Positions 43,648 to 51,245 of a stretch of 51,245 nucleotides of DNA are shown piece after piece. The notes below the pieces were generated by a model. The model made no database searches, was not told the DNA's origin, and was given only the letters and a program-made list of their open reading frames with translations. Position 1 is the stretch's first letter; every line of letters begins with the position of its first letter. The DNA lies in the NCBI GenBank assembly GCA_023150805.1, contig JAKLKF010000049.1, positions 1-51,245 of the forward strand. Reading direction: 5' to 3'. Both the position numbers and the translations under genes were made by a program. Origin of the DNA: Myxococcota bacterium. GTDB lineage: Bacteria; Myxococcota_A; UBA796; UBA2385.

Positions 43648-45105
43648 TCACCGTGGGGGCGGCCCCGGCGCCCGCCACAGCCCCGGCGCGGCCTCCCGCC
43701 AGCCCGGCAGCAGGCGGGGCATGTCGGCGGGACCGGCCAGGGCCGGGCGCTCGTGCCCGGGCGGGGCGAGCAGGGCGTGACCCAGGCCGTGGCGGGCGGC
43801 CAGCTCGGCGGCCTGCGCGGGGGAGGTGCCGGCGAGCAGCACGACGGCGGGGTGGCCGCAGCGCTCGTCCACGGCGAGCGGGTGCCAGGCGAAGATCGGC
43901 GCGCCGGGGGGCAGCGCTGCGAGCGGAGCGCAGAGGTCGTCGGGCAAGGGGGGCTCGTCGCTGGCGCGGGCCAGGAAGAGGGAGCCCGCGGTGAAGGCGG
44001 CGCCGAGCAGGGCCGGCAGGAAGGCCGGGTGGTAGGCGCGGGCGGCGACGGCGCGGCGGTTCAGGTCGGCCAGGCCGGCGGATGCCAGCGCGCAGAGGGC
44101 AGGGAAGGCGGCGGCGCCGGAGCGGTAGATCGCGCCGTGGTGCGCCGCGCCGGGGGCCAGCAGGACCAGCAGGGGGGGCAGCAGCAGCCACCAGGCCAGC
44201 AGCGGGCGCCGGAGCGGGCCCCCCTCGCCGCGGCCCAGGCCCCAGGCCGCGAGGAGGGCCACGACCACGGCGCCGGGCGCCAGCCAGGCCACGCCCACCG
44301 CGGGGATGGCGGCGAGCAGCGCGGCGGCCCGGTCGGCCAGGCCGAGGTGCGGCGGGACCTGGCCCAGGAGCAGGGCCTCGATCCCGGGCGCCCGGGCGGT
44401 CGCGCTCCGCAGCGCCAGCGCCTCCTCGCCGGCCAGCGCCGCGCCGCGGGCCAGCCAGGCCAGGCTGGCCAGGACGCCCGCCGCCGCGACGGGCAGCGCG
44501 CGCCGCCCGGGCAGGCCCAGCGCCAGGGCCAGTCCGAAGAGGGCGCCGTCGGAGCGGCTCAGCGCCACCAGGGCGGCGACCAGCGCGGCGCCCTCCCAGC
44601 GGCCCCGCTGGACGGCCAGGAAGCCCAGGCCGCCGAGCGCCCCGACCAGGCCGAAGCAGTCGGGCAGCGACGCCTGGCGGGCGTACAGGCCGCCCACGAG
44701 CGCGGCCAGCCCGGCGCCCAGCGCGGCCCGCGGCGCGGCGCCCATGCCCAGCGCCAGCGCGCGGGCCAGGGGGGCCCAGGCGGCGGCCAGCAGGATCGAG
44801 ACCAGGGCGTCGCCGTGGGCGGGCCACAGGGCCAGCCCGGGCAAGAGCACCCGCGAGGGCAGCGGCATCCAGTACAGATCCGCCGGCATCGGCAGCGCCG
44901 GGGGCTGCTGGAGCAGGGTCCAGACGGCGCCCGTGACGGCCCCCTCGCCCGCGAGGAGGTGCCGCGCGACGCCGCGGTAGTAGCTCGGATCCCACAGGCC
45001 GGGCTCGGGCCACAGCCCCACGCGCAGCGCGTGCGAGGCGGCGGCCACCAGGAACAGGACCGCCGCCGCGCGATCGGCGCCGCCCGGGCCGGCGCGCCCG
45101 CTCAC
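43648..45105 (-). CDS. GT-C-type glycosyltransferase-like membrane protein
   Basis: The 485-residue product is a polytopic membrane protein with about 9-11 hydrophobic segments. An early loop, DPSYYRGVARHLLAGEG, resembles the acidic first loop of dolichyl-/polyprenyl-phosphate-mannose transferases (PMT/ArnT, GT-C fold). A periplasmic tail of about 110 residues follows the last helix. Donor and acceptor sugars are unknown. It starts at a GTG overlapping the N-formylglutamate amidohydrolase-like gene (GTGA), so they form a pair. Lies 122 bp upstream of livK, a stretch without further features. Confidence 0.7.
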   Translation of the reverse strand: MSGRAGPGGADRAAAVLFLVAAASHALRVGLWPEPGLWDPSYYRGVARHLLAGEGAVTGAVWTLLQQPPALPMPADLYWMPLPSRVLLPGLALWPAHGDALVSILLAAAWAPLARALALGMGAAPRAALGAGLAALVGGLYARQASLPDCFGLVGALGGLGFLAVQRGRWEGAALVAALVALSRSDGALFGLALALGLPGRRALPVAAAGVLASLAWLARGAALAGEEALALRSATARAPGIEALLLGQVPPHLGLADRAAALLAAIPAVGVAWLAPGAVVVALLAAWGLGRGEGGPLRRPLLAWWLLLPPLLVLLAPGAAHHGAIYRSGAAAFPALCALASAGLADLNRRAVAARAYHPAFLPALLGAAFTAGSLFLARASDEPPLPDDLCAPLAALPPGAPIFAWHPLAVDERCGHPAVVLLAGTSPAQAAELAARHGLGHALLAPPGHERPALAGPADMPRLLPGWREAAPGLWRAPGPPPR

Positions 45106-46004
45106 CCGGTCGCGCCCAGGCCCGCCCGGACCGCGGCGACCAGGGGCCCGGCCAGCCGCTCGATCGCGGCGTCGTCGACCCGCATCTCCTCGAAGGGGCG
45201 CCAGTCGCGCACCAGCAGGTCGCGGCGCAGCTCCAGGCACAGGGTGCGGCCGGGGTGCAGGGCGGCGAAGCGGGCGGCCTGGGTCGCGGGGTGCAGCGGG
45301 TAGGTCCGTCCCTCGCCCGCGTCCAGCCCCAGCGCGCGGTAGCCTTCGAGCGCCGGCTGCACCAGCGCATCCGAGAGCACGCGCCGGCCAGCGCCGTCCA
45401 CGCTGATCAGGTCCACCGGGGGCCGCAGGGGCCAGTCCGCGACGACCGCCGGATCGTACACGCGCCGGAGATCGTCCACGATGCGGTCGGTGACCTGCTC
45501 GATGGGCACGTCGCGCGGCGCGTAGCTGTGGGGGCTGAGCGCCACGCCGCCGGCGCCGCAGACCCAGGCGTGCAGCCGCTCGGCCTCGCGCACGTAGCGC
45601 CGGTGCAGGTCCAGCAGCAGGGCCTGGTCCCGGGGGTCGCGCACGTAGACGGGCAGGCCGGCGGTGAGCCCCGCCGCGGTCAGCGCGGCCGGGTCGGCGT
45701 CGATGACCCGGTTGCAGTCGATGAAGGTGCGCGGCACCCGGCAGGCCAGCACCACCGCGGAGCGGGTGGGGTCGGCCTCGACCAGGGCCTGGGCGACGGC
45801 CAGCGCCAGGGCCTCGGCGCCGACGTCGGTGTTGACGTGGAAGAAGGCGTGCAGGTCGGCGGGCAGCTCGCCGGCCAGCGCGGCGCGGGCGGCGTCGTAG
45901 TGCGCCCTCCGCCAGGCGGCGTGGGGCACCTCGCAGAGCAGGTCGGGGGGGGCCGAGGGGTCGGCGTCGGCGCCGTGGATCCAGGTGCGGACGAAGGGGC
46001 TCAT
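45102..46004 (-). CDS. N-formylglutamate amidohydrolase-family protein
   Basis: The 300-residue product has the family's dispersed motifs: LLCEVPHAAW, FFHVNTDVGAEAL and RTFIDCNRVID, then HSYAPRDVP. These resemble the zinc sites of FGase/HutG-like hydrolases (PF05013), which cleave N-formylglutamate in histidine breakdown or related amides. No other hut gene is near, so substrate is open. The ATG chosen lies about 8 bases after a TACGGT -10-like element, so the message may be leaderless; a GTG nine bases upstream falls inside that element. Confidence 0.72.
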   Translation of the reverse strand: MSPFVRTWIHGADADPSAPPDLLCEVPHAAWRRAHYDAARAALAGELPADLHAFFHVNTDVGAEALALAVAQALVEADPTRSAVVLACRVPRTFIDCNRVIDADPAALTAAGLTAGLPVYVRDPRDQALLLDLHRRYVREAERLHAWVCGAGGVALSPHSYAPRDVPIEQVTDRIVDDLRRVYDPAVVADWPLRPPVDLISVDGAGRRVLSDALVQPALEGYRALGLDAGEGRTYPLHPATQAARFAALHPGRTLCLELRRDLLVRDWRPFEEMRVDDAAIERLAGPLVAAVRAGLGATG

Positions 46005-46099
46005 GCGCGGCACCGTAGCAGGCCGGGCGGCGCGGCTGGCCGCGAGGGCCGGGCGGGGTAGGGGCCTGCGTCGCTGCCTTCCCCGGTCCCCCAGGCCTG

Positions 46100-46684
46100 A
46101 TGTCCGGTCCCCGGCCCCTCCTGCGCCCGCCGACCTCGCCCGCGCCGGGCGCGCGGGTCCTCGTGCTGCTGTGCCACCCGGCCCTGCACCGGTCGCGGGT
46201 CAACCGGCGCCTGGCCCAGGCCCTGGTCGGCCTGCCCGGCGTCACCGTGCACGACCTGTACGACGCCTGGCCCGACTTCGACGTCGGCGTCGCCCACGAG
46301 CAGGCCCTGCTGGACGCGCACGCCCACGTGGTCTTCCAGCACCCCTTCTACTGGTACAGCGCGCCGGCCCTGCTCAAGCAGTGGCTGGACCTGGTGCTGG
46401 AGGCGGGCTGGGCCTACGGCGCGGGGGGCACGGCGCTGCGAGGGAAGACGCTGACCAGCGCCATCAGCACCGGCGGCGCGCAGGCCGCCTACCAGCCCGA
46501 GGGGCACCACCACCACACGCTGGAGGAGCTGCTGACCCCCTTCTCGACGACCGCCCGGCTCTGCGGGATGCGCTGGCGGACGCCCTTCGTGGTGCACGGC
46601 ACGCACAAGCTGGACGAAGCGGGGCTGCAGGAGGCCGCCGGCCGCTACCGCGCGATGATCGCCGCGCTGGTCGGAGAGCCCTGA
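46100..46684 (+). CDS. kefF: Quinone/NAD(P)H oxidoreductase, KefF type (regulatory subunit of KefC)
   Basis: The 194-residue flavodoxin-fold protein has VHDLYDAWPDFDVGVAHEQALL, read here in part, FQHPFYWYSAPALLKQWLD and GWAYGAGGTALRGK, all close to E. coli KefF. It binds FMN and activates the KefC potassium efflux system during electrophile stress. Its stop shares a base with the kefC ATG (TGATG), the same order as E. coli kefFC. Confidence 0.9.
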   Translation: MSGPRPLLRPPTSPAPGARVLVLLCHPALHRSRVNRRLAQALVGLPGVTVHDLYDAWPDFDVGVAHEQALLDAHAHVVFQHPFYWYSAPALLKQWLDLVLEAGWAYGAGGTALRGKTLTSAISTGGAQAAYQPEGHHHHTLEELLTPFSTTARLCGMRWRTPFVVHGTHKLDEAGLQEAAGRYRAMIAALVGEP

Positions 46685-48570
46685 TGGGCGGGCTGCTGCC
46701 GCAGGCGGCGGTGTACCTGGGCGCGGCCGTGGTCGCCGTCCCGGTCGCGAAGCGGCTCGGCCTGGGCAGCGTGCTGGGCTACCTGCTGGCGGGCGTGCTG
46801 GTCGGGCCGGCCGCGCTGGGGCTGGTCGGCGACGAGGGGCAGGACGTCATGCACTTCGCCGAGTTCGGCGTCGTGATGATGCTCTTCCTGGTCGGGCTGG
46901 AGCTGGAGCCCTCGCGGCTGTGGCGGATGCGGGGGCAGGTGGCCGGCCTGGGCGGCCTGCAGGTCCTGCTCTCGGCCCTGGTGGTGGCGCTCCCGGCGCT
47001 GGCGCTCGGGCTGCCCTGGCGCCAGGCGCTGGCGGTGGGCCTGATCCTGTCGATGTCGTCGACGGCCATCGCCCTGCAGACCCTGGCCGAGAAGGGCCTG
47101 CTCAAGGCCGACGCCGGGCAGCGCAGCTTCGCCGTGCTGCTCTTCCAGGATCTCGCGGTCATCCCGATCCTCGCGTTGCTGCCCCTGCTGGCCACGCCGG
47201 GGCTGTCGACCGCGGGCGGGGCCGACGCGCACGGCGGCGGCGCCCTGGACGCGCTGCCCGGCTGGCTGCACGGCCTGGCGGTGCTCGGCGCCGTGACCGG
47301 CGTGGTGCTGGCCGGCCGCTTCCTGGTGCGGCCGATGATGGGCGCGGTCGCGCGCTCCGGCCTGCGCGAGATGTTCACCGCCGCGGCCTTGCTCATCGTG
47401 GTGGGCGTGACCCTGCTGATGAGCCTGGTGGGCCTGTCGCCGGCGCTCGGCGCCTTCCTGGCCGGGGTGGTGCTGGCCAACAGCGAGTACCGCCACGAGC
47501 TGGAGAGCGACATCGAGCCCTTCAAGGGCCTGCTGCTGGGGCTCTTCTTCATCGCGGTCGGGGCCAGCATCGACTTCGGCCTGCTCCGCGAGTCTCCCGC
47601 CCGGGTGATGGGCCTGGTCGCCCTGGTCGTCCTGCTCAAGGGCCTGGTGCTGGTCGGCCTGGGGCGCGGCTTCCGCATGAGCCGCGACCAGGGCCTGGTC
47701 TTCGCCGTGGCGCTGAGCCAGGTCGGCGAGTTCGCCTTCGTGCTCTTCTCCTTCGCGCAGCAGACCGGCGTGCTGCCCGCCTCGGTCTCGGGGCTGCTGG
47801 TCGCGGTGACCGCCTTCAGCATGGCCACCACGCCGCCGCTCTTCCTGCTGCTGGAGCGCCTGGTCCTGCCGCGCCTGCCCGTCGCCGGCCCGCCGACCCG
47901 GGAGCACGACGTCGCCGACGACGAGCCGCCCGTCATCATCGCCGGCTTCGGCCGCTTCGGGCAGATCACCGGCCGCCTGCTGCGCTCGTCGGGGGTCGCG
48001 ACCACCGTGCTCGACGTCGACAGCGACCAGGTCGACGTGGTGCGGCGCTTCGGCCAGAAGGTCTACTACGGCGACGCCTCGCGGCTGGACCTGCTGCGGG
48101 CGGCCGGCGCCGCGAAGGCGCGGGTGCTGGTCGTGGCGGTGGACGACCACGGCAAGGCCATGGAGATCGTGCACCTGGCCCGCAAGCACTTCCCCCAACT
48201 GGCCATCCTGGGCCGGGCCCGCGGCCGCACCGAGGCCCAGGACCTGGTCGAGGTGGGGGTCGAGGGCGTGTACCGCGAGACCTTCGACACCTCGCTGCGC
48301 GTGGGCGCCGACGCGCTGCGGCTGCTGGGCTGGAACGCCCACCGCGCCACCCGCGCCACCCAGCTCTTCCGGCGGCACGACGAGGCCGCCATGGTGGACC
48401 TGGCCGGCATGCGCGGCGACCAGGACCGCATGGTGGCCAGCGCGCGGGAGCGCATCGCCAACCTGGAGCGGGTGCTCCAGGCGGACCTGGCCGAGCGGGA
48501 GGAGCTGCAGGACCACGGCTGGGACCAGGAGCACGCCCGCAAGGTCCACGCCGCGGACGAGGGGCGTTGA
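46684..48570 (+). CDS. kefC: Glutathione-regulated potassium/proton antiporter
   Basis: The 628-residue product has the CPA2 membrane domain (about 380 residues; FAVLLFQDLAVIPI and ALGAFLAGVVLANSEYRHEL) and a C-terminal KTN (RCK) domain starting VIIAGFGRFGQITGRLL. KefC exports K+ when glutathione adducts bind the KTN domain, acidifying the cytoplasm and protecting against electrophiles. KefF is upstream and coupled. Length and motifs fit KefC/KefB; the KefF neighbour favours KefC. Confidence 0.93.
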   Translation: MGGLLPQAAVYLGAAVVAVPVAKRLGLGSVLGYLLAGVLVGPAALGLVGDEGQDVMHFAEFGVVMMLFLVGLELEPSRLWRMRGQVAGLGGLQVLLSALVVALPALALGLPWRQALAVGLILSMSSTAIALQTLAEKGLLKADAGQRSFAVLLFQDLAVIPILALLPLLATPGLSTAGGADAHGGGALDALPGWLHGLAVLGAVTGVVLAGRFLVRPMMGAVARSGLREMFTAAALLIVVGVTLLMSLVGLSPALGAFLAGVVLANSEYRHELESDIEPFKGLLLGLFFIAVGASIDFGLLRESPARVMGLVALVVLLKGLVLVGLGRGFRMSRDQGLVFAVALSQVGEFAFVLFSFAQQTGVLPASVSGLLVAVTAFSMATTPPLFLLLERLVLPRLPVAGPPTREHDVADDEPPVIIAGFGRFGQITGRLLRSSGVATTVLDVDSDQVDVVRRFGQKVYYGDASRLDLLRAAGAAKARVLVVAVDDHGKAMEIVHLARKHFPQLAILGRARGRTEAQDLVEVGVEGVYRETFDTSLRVGADALRLLGWNAHRATRATQLFRRHDEAAMVDLAGMRGDQDRMVASARERIANLERVLQADLAEREELQDHGWDQEHARKVHAADEGR

Positions 48571-48684
48571 CCGGGCGCCCCGGGGTCCCGCCTGCGACCT
48601 TCCTGCCCGCCGCCGTCGTTGTCGCAGCGTGCACCCATCCCCCCCTCGGGCGACCAGGGTACCGGCGTGGACCCTGGAGGTCTC

Positions 48685-49860
48685 ATGGAAGAAGGCAGGG
48701 GCACGGCCCTGGTGCTCGGCGGCGGCTTCGCGGGCGTGGAGGCGGCGATCCAGCTCCGCAAGGCGGGCCTGGACACGACCCTGGTCTCCGACCGCGACTT
48801 CATCCTCATCAACCCGATCACGATCTGGGTGCCGACCGGCGAGCTGCCGCTGGCCGAGGCGACCCTGCCCCTGGCCCACCTGGCGCAGGCGCACGGCTTC
48901 AAGGTCCAGAAGGCGCGGGTCAACCGCATCGAGGCCTCGGCGAAGCGGGTGCACACCGACGAGGGCGCGCTGCCCTACGAGAACCTGGTGGTCGCGCTGG
49001 GGGGCGCCAAGCTGCGGCCCCGGGGGGTCGAGCACACCCGCGGCATCTGCGGCGGCACCGAGGAGCTGGCCGAGATCACCGCGGCCGTGCAGGCGCTGGT
49101 CGACCGGGGGCAGGGGCACATCGCCCTGGGCTTCGGCGGCAACCCCAAGGACGGCTCGGCCATGCGCGGCGGCCCGGTCTTCGAGCTGCTCTTCAACCTG
49201 AACACGATGCTGCGCAAGCGCGGCCTGCGCGATCGCTTCGAGCTGACCTTCTTCGCGCCCATGGAGAAGCCCGGCCAGCGCATGGGCGAGGGGGCGCTGG
49301 AGCTGATGCAGGCGATGTTCGAGCGCCACCGCATCCACAAGCGGGTCGGCGTGCCCATCGCCGGCTTCGACGAGCGCGGCGTGACCTTCGCCGACGGCAG
49401 CCGCCTGGACGCCGACCTGGTCCTGTTCACGCCCGGGCTGCAGGGCCACCCCGCGCTGCAGGGCAGCGACCTGCCGCTGTCGGACGCCGGCTTCGTGCGC
49501 GTGGACGAGCACTGCCAGGTCGAGGGCTCGCAGGACGTGTGGGCCGTGGGCGACACCGCCGCGCTGGACGGTCCGCAGTGGCGCGCCAAGCAGGGGCACG
49601 TGGCCGAGGTCATGGGCCGGGTGGCCGCCCACAACGTGGCCGCCCGCGTGGCCGGCCGGGCCGAGCGCGAGAGCTACGTCGAGCACGTCGGCATCCTGTG
49701 CGTGATGGACACCGGCGACGGCGCGGCCTGGGTCCAGCGGGACGAGGGCGGGGAGCGGCTGATCCCGATGCCCGTGTTCGGGCACTGGATCAAGAAGGCC
49801 TGGGGCAGCTACTGGAAGCTGTCGCGCCAGGGCAAGGTGCCCCGCCTGCCGGGGATGTGA
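48685..49860 (+). CDS. FAD-dependent pyridine nucleotide-disulfide oxidoreductase, SQR/NDH-2-like
   Basis: The 391-residue product has a dinucleotide motif, VLGGGFAGVEAA (10-21), the second FAD motif VWAVGDTA, and a hydrophobic/basic C-terminal tail (HWIKKAWGSYWKLSRQGK) likely to bind the membrane surface. It resembles the sulfide:quinone reductase and type II NADH dehydrogenase families. Three cysteines occur (C122, C277, C339), but the central catalytic Cys of SQR is replaced by RGGP, so sulfide oxidation is doubtful. GGAGG precedes the ATG. Its 3' end overlaps the convergent MYXO-CTERM gene by 52 bp. Confidence 0.85.
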   Translation: MEEGRGTALVLGGGFAGVEAAIQLRKAGLDTTLVSDRDFILINPITIWVPTGELPLAEATLPLAHLAQAHGFKVQKARVNRIEASAKRVHTDEGALPYENLVVALGGAKLRPRGVEHTRGICGGTEELAEITAAVQALVDRGQGHIALGFGGNPKDGSAMRGGPVFELLFNLNTMLRKRGLRDRFELTFFAPMEKPGQRMGEGALELMQAMFERHRIHKRVGVPIAGFDERGVTFADGSRLDADLVLFTPGLQGHPALQGSDLPLSDAGFVRVDEHCQVEGSQDVWAVGDTAALDGPQWRAKQGHVAEVMGRVAAHNVAARVAGRAERESYVEHVGILCVMDTGDGAAWVQRDEGGERLIPMPVFGHWIKKAWGSYWKLSRQGKVPRLPGM

Positions 49861-50945
49861 CGCCGCCGCCGGCCCGCCAGGGCGGCCAGCAGCAGGGCCG
49901 CGGCTCCCACCCCGGGCCCGGCTCGACCGCTGGCGCAGGCGCAGCCCTCCTCCGCCGCGGGTGGAGCCGCGCCGCCGTCTCCCGCGGTCCCCCGGCCGTC
50001 GGCCGCCGTGTCCAGGGTGCCGCCTCCGTCGGCCGTGCCGCTGTCCTCGACCGCTGCCGCGACCACCTCGAAGGCGCCGGCCAGCAGCGCCTCCTCGCCC
50101 CAAGGCGTCGTCAGGGTCACGTCGTGCAGGCCGATGGGCAGGCCGCTGGGGGAGCGGCCGGTCAGCGTCACCTCGTCGACCAGCGACAGGCCGGCGATGG
50201 CCAGGCCGCCGATCCAGGCCGACAGGTCCTCGTCGAAGGCCGAGCCGGTGAGCTGCAGCTCGACCACCTCGCCCAGGTGGGCCAGCGCGGGCGAGATGCC
50301 CGACAACGCCAGCGCCTCCTCCTCGACGGCGCGGGCGTCGGTCGCGACGGCCTGGACCCACCAGCCGCCCTCGACCCCCAGCGCGGACAGGGGCTGGAGG
50401 GTGCCCTCGGTCCACAGGTAGCTCCCGTCGCCGGGCAGGCTCCGGCTCGCGACCAGGCCGCTGACCCGGCCCGTCTCCCGGTCGACGGGCCACTCGCCGA
50501 CCAGGTCCGGGTCGGCCGGGCAGATCCACACGGCCAGCCGCCCCCCCTCCATCGACAGCGGCCAGGTCGGGGGCACCAGGTTGGTCATCGGCACCTGGGC
50601 GAGGTGCTGCGAGGAGACGGTCACCTGGAACCAGGTCTCGGTCCAGTCCCAGCTCGTGATGCCCGGCAGCCCGGCGGGCTCCTCCCCCTCGCCGAGGAGC
50701 TGCAGGCCGACGGCCACCGCGGCGATCCGGCGATCCAGGGCGCCGCCGGTCGAGGCGAAGGCCAGGCGCACCGCCTCGATCTGCACCGGCGGCACGGCGT
50801 CCTCGGGCAGGTCGAGCACCTGGGCCGCGCACTCGCTGTAGTCGAGCCAGGCGACGGCGTCGGAGCTGGACAGGCCGGTGGGCTTGGGGTCACTGCTCGA
50901 CAGGAGCAGGTCGGCGCCGAAGGCGGGGAGGACCATCCACCACAT
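49809..50945 (-). CDS. IPT/TIG-domain protein with MYXO-CTERM-like sorting tail
   Basis: The 378-residue product has a short signal-like N-terminus (MWWMVLPAFGA), a globular N-terminal part, an IPT/TIG-like beta domain (about residues 228-305: LAHLGEVVELQLTGSAF ... LHDVTLTTPWG), an Asp/Gly/Thr linker and a tail EEGCACASGRAG + hydrophobic helix + RRRRH. The Cys-x-Cys-plus-Arg tail is the MYXO-CTERM sorting signal of Myxococcota surface proteins. I chose this ATG because it follows GGAG and lies 28 bp downstream of a TACACT -10 element; longer starts fall within the promoter. The 3' end overlaps the flavoprotein gene antisense. Confidence 0.8.
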   Translation of the reverse strand: MWWMVLPAFGADLLLSSSDPKPTGLSSSDAVAWLDYSECAAQVLDLPEDAVPPVQIEAVRLAFASTGGALDRRIAAVAVGLQLLGEGEEPAGLPGITSWDWTETWFQVTVSSQHLAQVPMTNLVPPTWPLSMEGGRLAVWICPADPDLVGEWPVDRETGRVSGLVASRSLPGDGSYLWTEGTLQPLSALGVEGGWWVQAVATDARAVEEEALALSGISPALAHLGEVVELQLTGSAFDEDLSAWIGGLAIAGLSLVDEVTLTGRSPSGLPIGLHDVTLTTPWGEEALLAGAFEVVAAAVEDSGTADGGGTLDTAADGRGTAGDGGAAPPAAEEGCACASGRAGPGVGAAALLLAALAGRRRRHIPGRRGTLPWRDSFQ

Positions 50946-50972
50946 CGGGACTCCGAGCATGCAGGCGATCGC

Positions 50973-50978
50973 AGTGTA
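50973..50978 (-). promoter_or_regulatory. Candidate -10 promoter element (TACACT)
   Basis: GCTACACT on the minus strand lies about 28 bp before the chosen ATG of the MYXO-CTERM gene and matches the elements before other genes. It supports the downstream start. Confidence 0.45.
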
Positions 50979-50986
50979 GCGCACTA

Positions 50987-51014
50987 TCGTCTGCCCCCTC
51001 TCGTCTGCCCCCTC
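50987..51014. repeat. 14-bp tandem duplication in the leader of the last gene
   Basis: TCGTCTGCCCCCTC occurs twice in tandem (50987-51000 and 51001-51014), between a TATCGT -10-like element and the ribosome site. Without the extra copy the start would lie at the usual distance. Confidence 0.9.
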
Positions 51015-51028
51015 TCGGAGAGCGAAGC

Positions 51029-51154
51029 ATGCGCCCGACCCTGGCCCTGACCCTGACCCTCCTGCTCTCCGCCTGCGACCTGCTCGGCGGCAAGCCCTCC
51101 GACGACGAGGACGACGACGGCGACGGCGACGGCGACGGCGGCGGCGGGGGCTGA
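51029..51154 (+). CDS. Lipoprotein fragment interrupted by an in-frame TGA (or short lipoprotein)
   Basis: The ATG gives RPTLALTLTLLLSAC, a lipoprotein signal, then an Asp/Gly-rich linker that stops at TGA 51152-51154 after 41 codons. Past the stop, the same frame continues with Thr/Gly/Asp-rich codons (LGTDTGTGGDGGTSGDGGAD) to the window end, the same kind of linker seen in other lipoproteins here. The gene therefore looks broken by a nonsense change, or a sequence error hides the true frame. Its end is outside the window. Confidence 0.55.
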   Translation: MRPTLALTLTLLLSACDLLGGKPSDDEDDDGDGDGDGGGGG

Positions 51155-51245
51155 GACCTGGGCACCGACACCGGGACCGGCGGGGACGGCGGGACCAGCG
51201 GGGACGGGGGCGCGGACGGGGGGACCGGCGGCGACGGCGGGGGCG

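Noticed and set aside
46645..50832. A 1395-codon open frame on the minus strand, and similar long frames at 15167-18454(-), 5325-8174(-) and 40224-42353(+)
   Set aside because: They run opposite to clear genes (kefC, Hsp70 homologue, liv genes), have Gly/Gln/His/Arg-rich nonsense composition and no motif. High GC makes stops rare in the shadow frames.
1..51245. CRISPR array, tRNA, rRNA, insertion sequence or integrase
   Set aside because: No repeat-spacer series, no recognisable tRNA/rRNA sequence and no transposase or integrase motif were seen; only short 14- to 17-bp repeats were found.

Overview
The window is about 51 kb of very GC-rich, gene-dense bacterial chromosome. No intergenic gap exceeds about 150 bp. 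Genes often overlap by four bases (GTGA), GTG starts are common, and many products are predicted lipoproteins with Asp/Gly/Thr-rich linkers. One protein ends in a MYXO-CTERM-like tail (Gly-Cys-x-Cys, membrane helix, Arg cluster) and another carries a MopE-type Asp-rich metal-binding motif. These traits suggest a Myxococcota / former Deltaproteobacteria lineage. No rRNA, tRNA, CRISPR array, insertion sequence or prophage was recognised.

Layout. 1-3.9 kb: a membrane-anchored P-loop ATPase (cut by the window edge) coupled to an MscS channel. 3.9-14.4 kb: envelope and small metabolic genes: a Notum/pectin-acetylesterase-like lipoprotein, a beta-lactamase-fold lipoprotein, pirin, a SprT/DUF2786 protein, a six-bladed-propeller esterase-like protein, a MopE-motif lipoprotein coupled to a phospholipase-D-family lipoprotein, and a stand-alone BLUF photoreceptor. 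14.4-19.8 kb: a TrmB-like methyltransferase, a short Hsp70 homologue and a 1000-residue exported protein. 19.9-23.5 kb: two coupled STAND-type NTPases (a 'GSGKSTEL' ATPase and a NACHT protein), the best candidate for an undescribed conflict/defence system. 23.5-26.1 kb: leuS. 26.1-32.3 kb: a nucleotidyltransferase with a small partner (toxin-antitoxin-like), a small secreted protein, a kinase/P-loop/helical-repeat receptor, an unknown 362-residue protein and a PIN/RHH toxin-antitoxin pair. 32.3-38.5 kb: a sulfate-uptake cluster (porin, sbp, cysT, cysW, cysA) ending in a sigma-54 activator gene. 38.7-43.5 kb: a complete livKHMGF branched-chain amino-acid (or related) ABC operon. 43.6-46 kb: a GT-C-like membrane protein and an N-formylglutamate amidohydrolase homologue. 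46.1-51.2 kb: kefF-kefC, an SQR/NDH-2-like flavoprotein, a MYXO-CTERM IPT/TIG protein and a lipoprotein interrupted by an in-frame stop.

The clearest regulatory discovery is a pair of near-consensus -24/-12 (sigma-54) promoters, one before the porin and one before sbp, in a cluster whose last gene encodes a GSFTGA-type sigma-54 activator. This makes a self-contained, probably autoregulated sulfate/oxyanion uptake regulon. Both promoters have a shared upstream motif (AAACCAGG-N5/7-TTCACGGG). The porin frame is broken by a one-base shift that may be real or a sequencing error.

A recurring TA(C/G)ACT hexamer lies about 24-28 bp before several start codons and probably is the -10 element of the main sigma factor; it helped choose starts. 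All functional statements are from reading the sequence and remembered family motifs; no database search was run.
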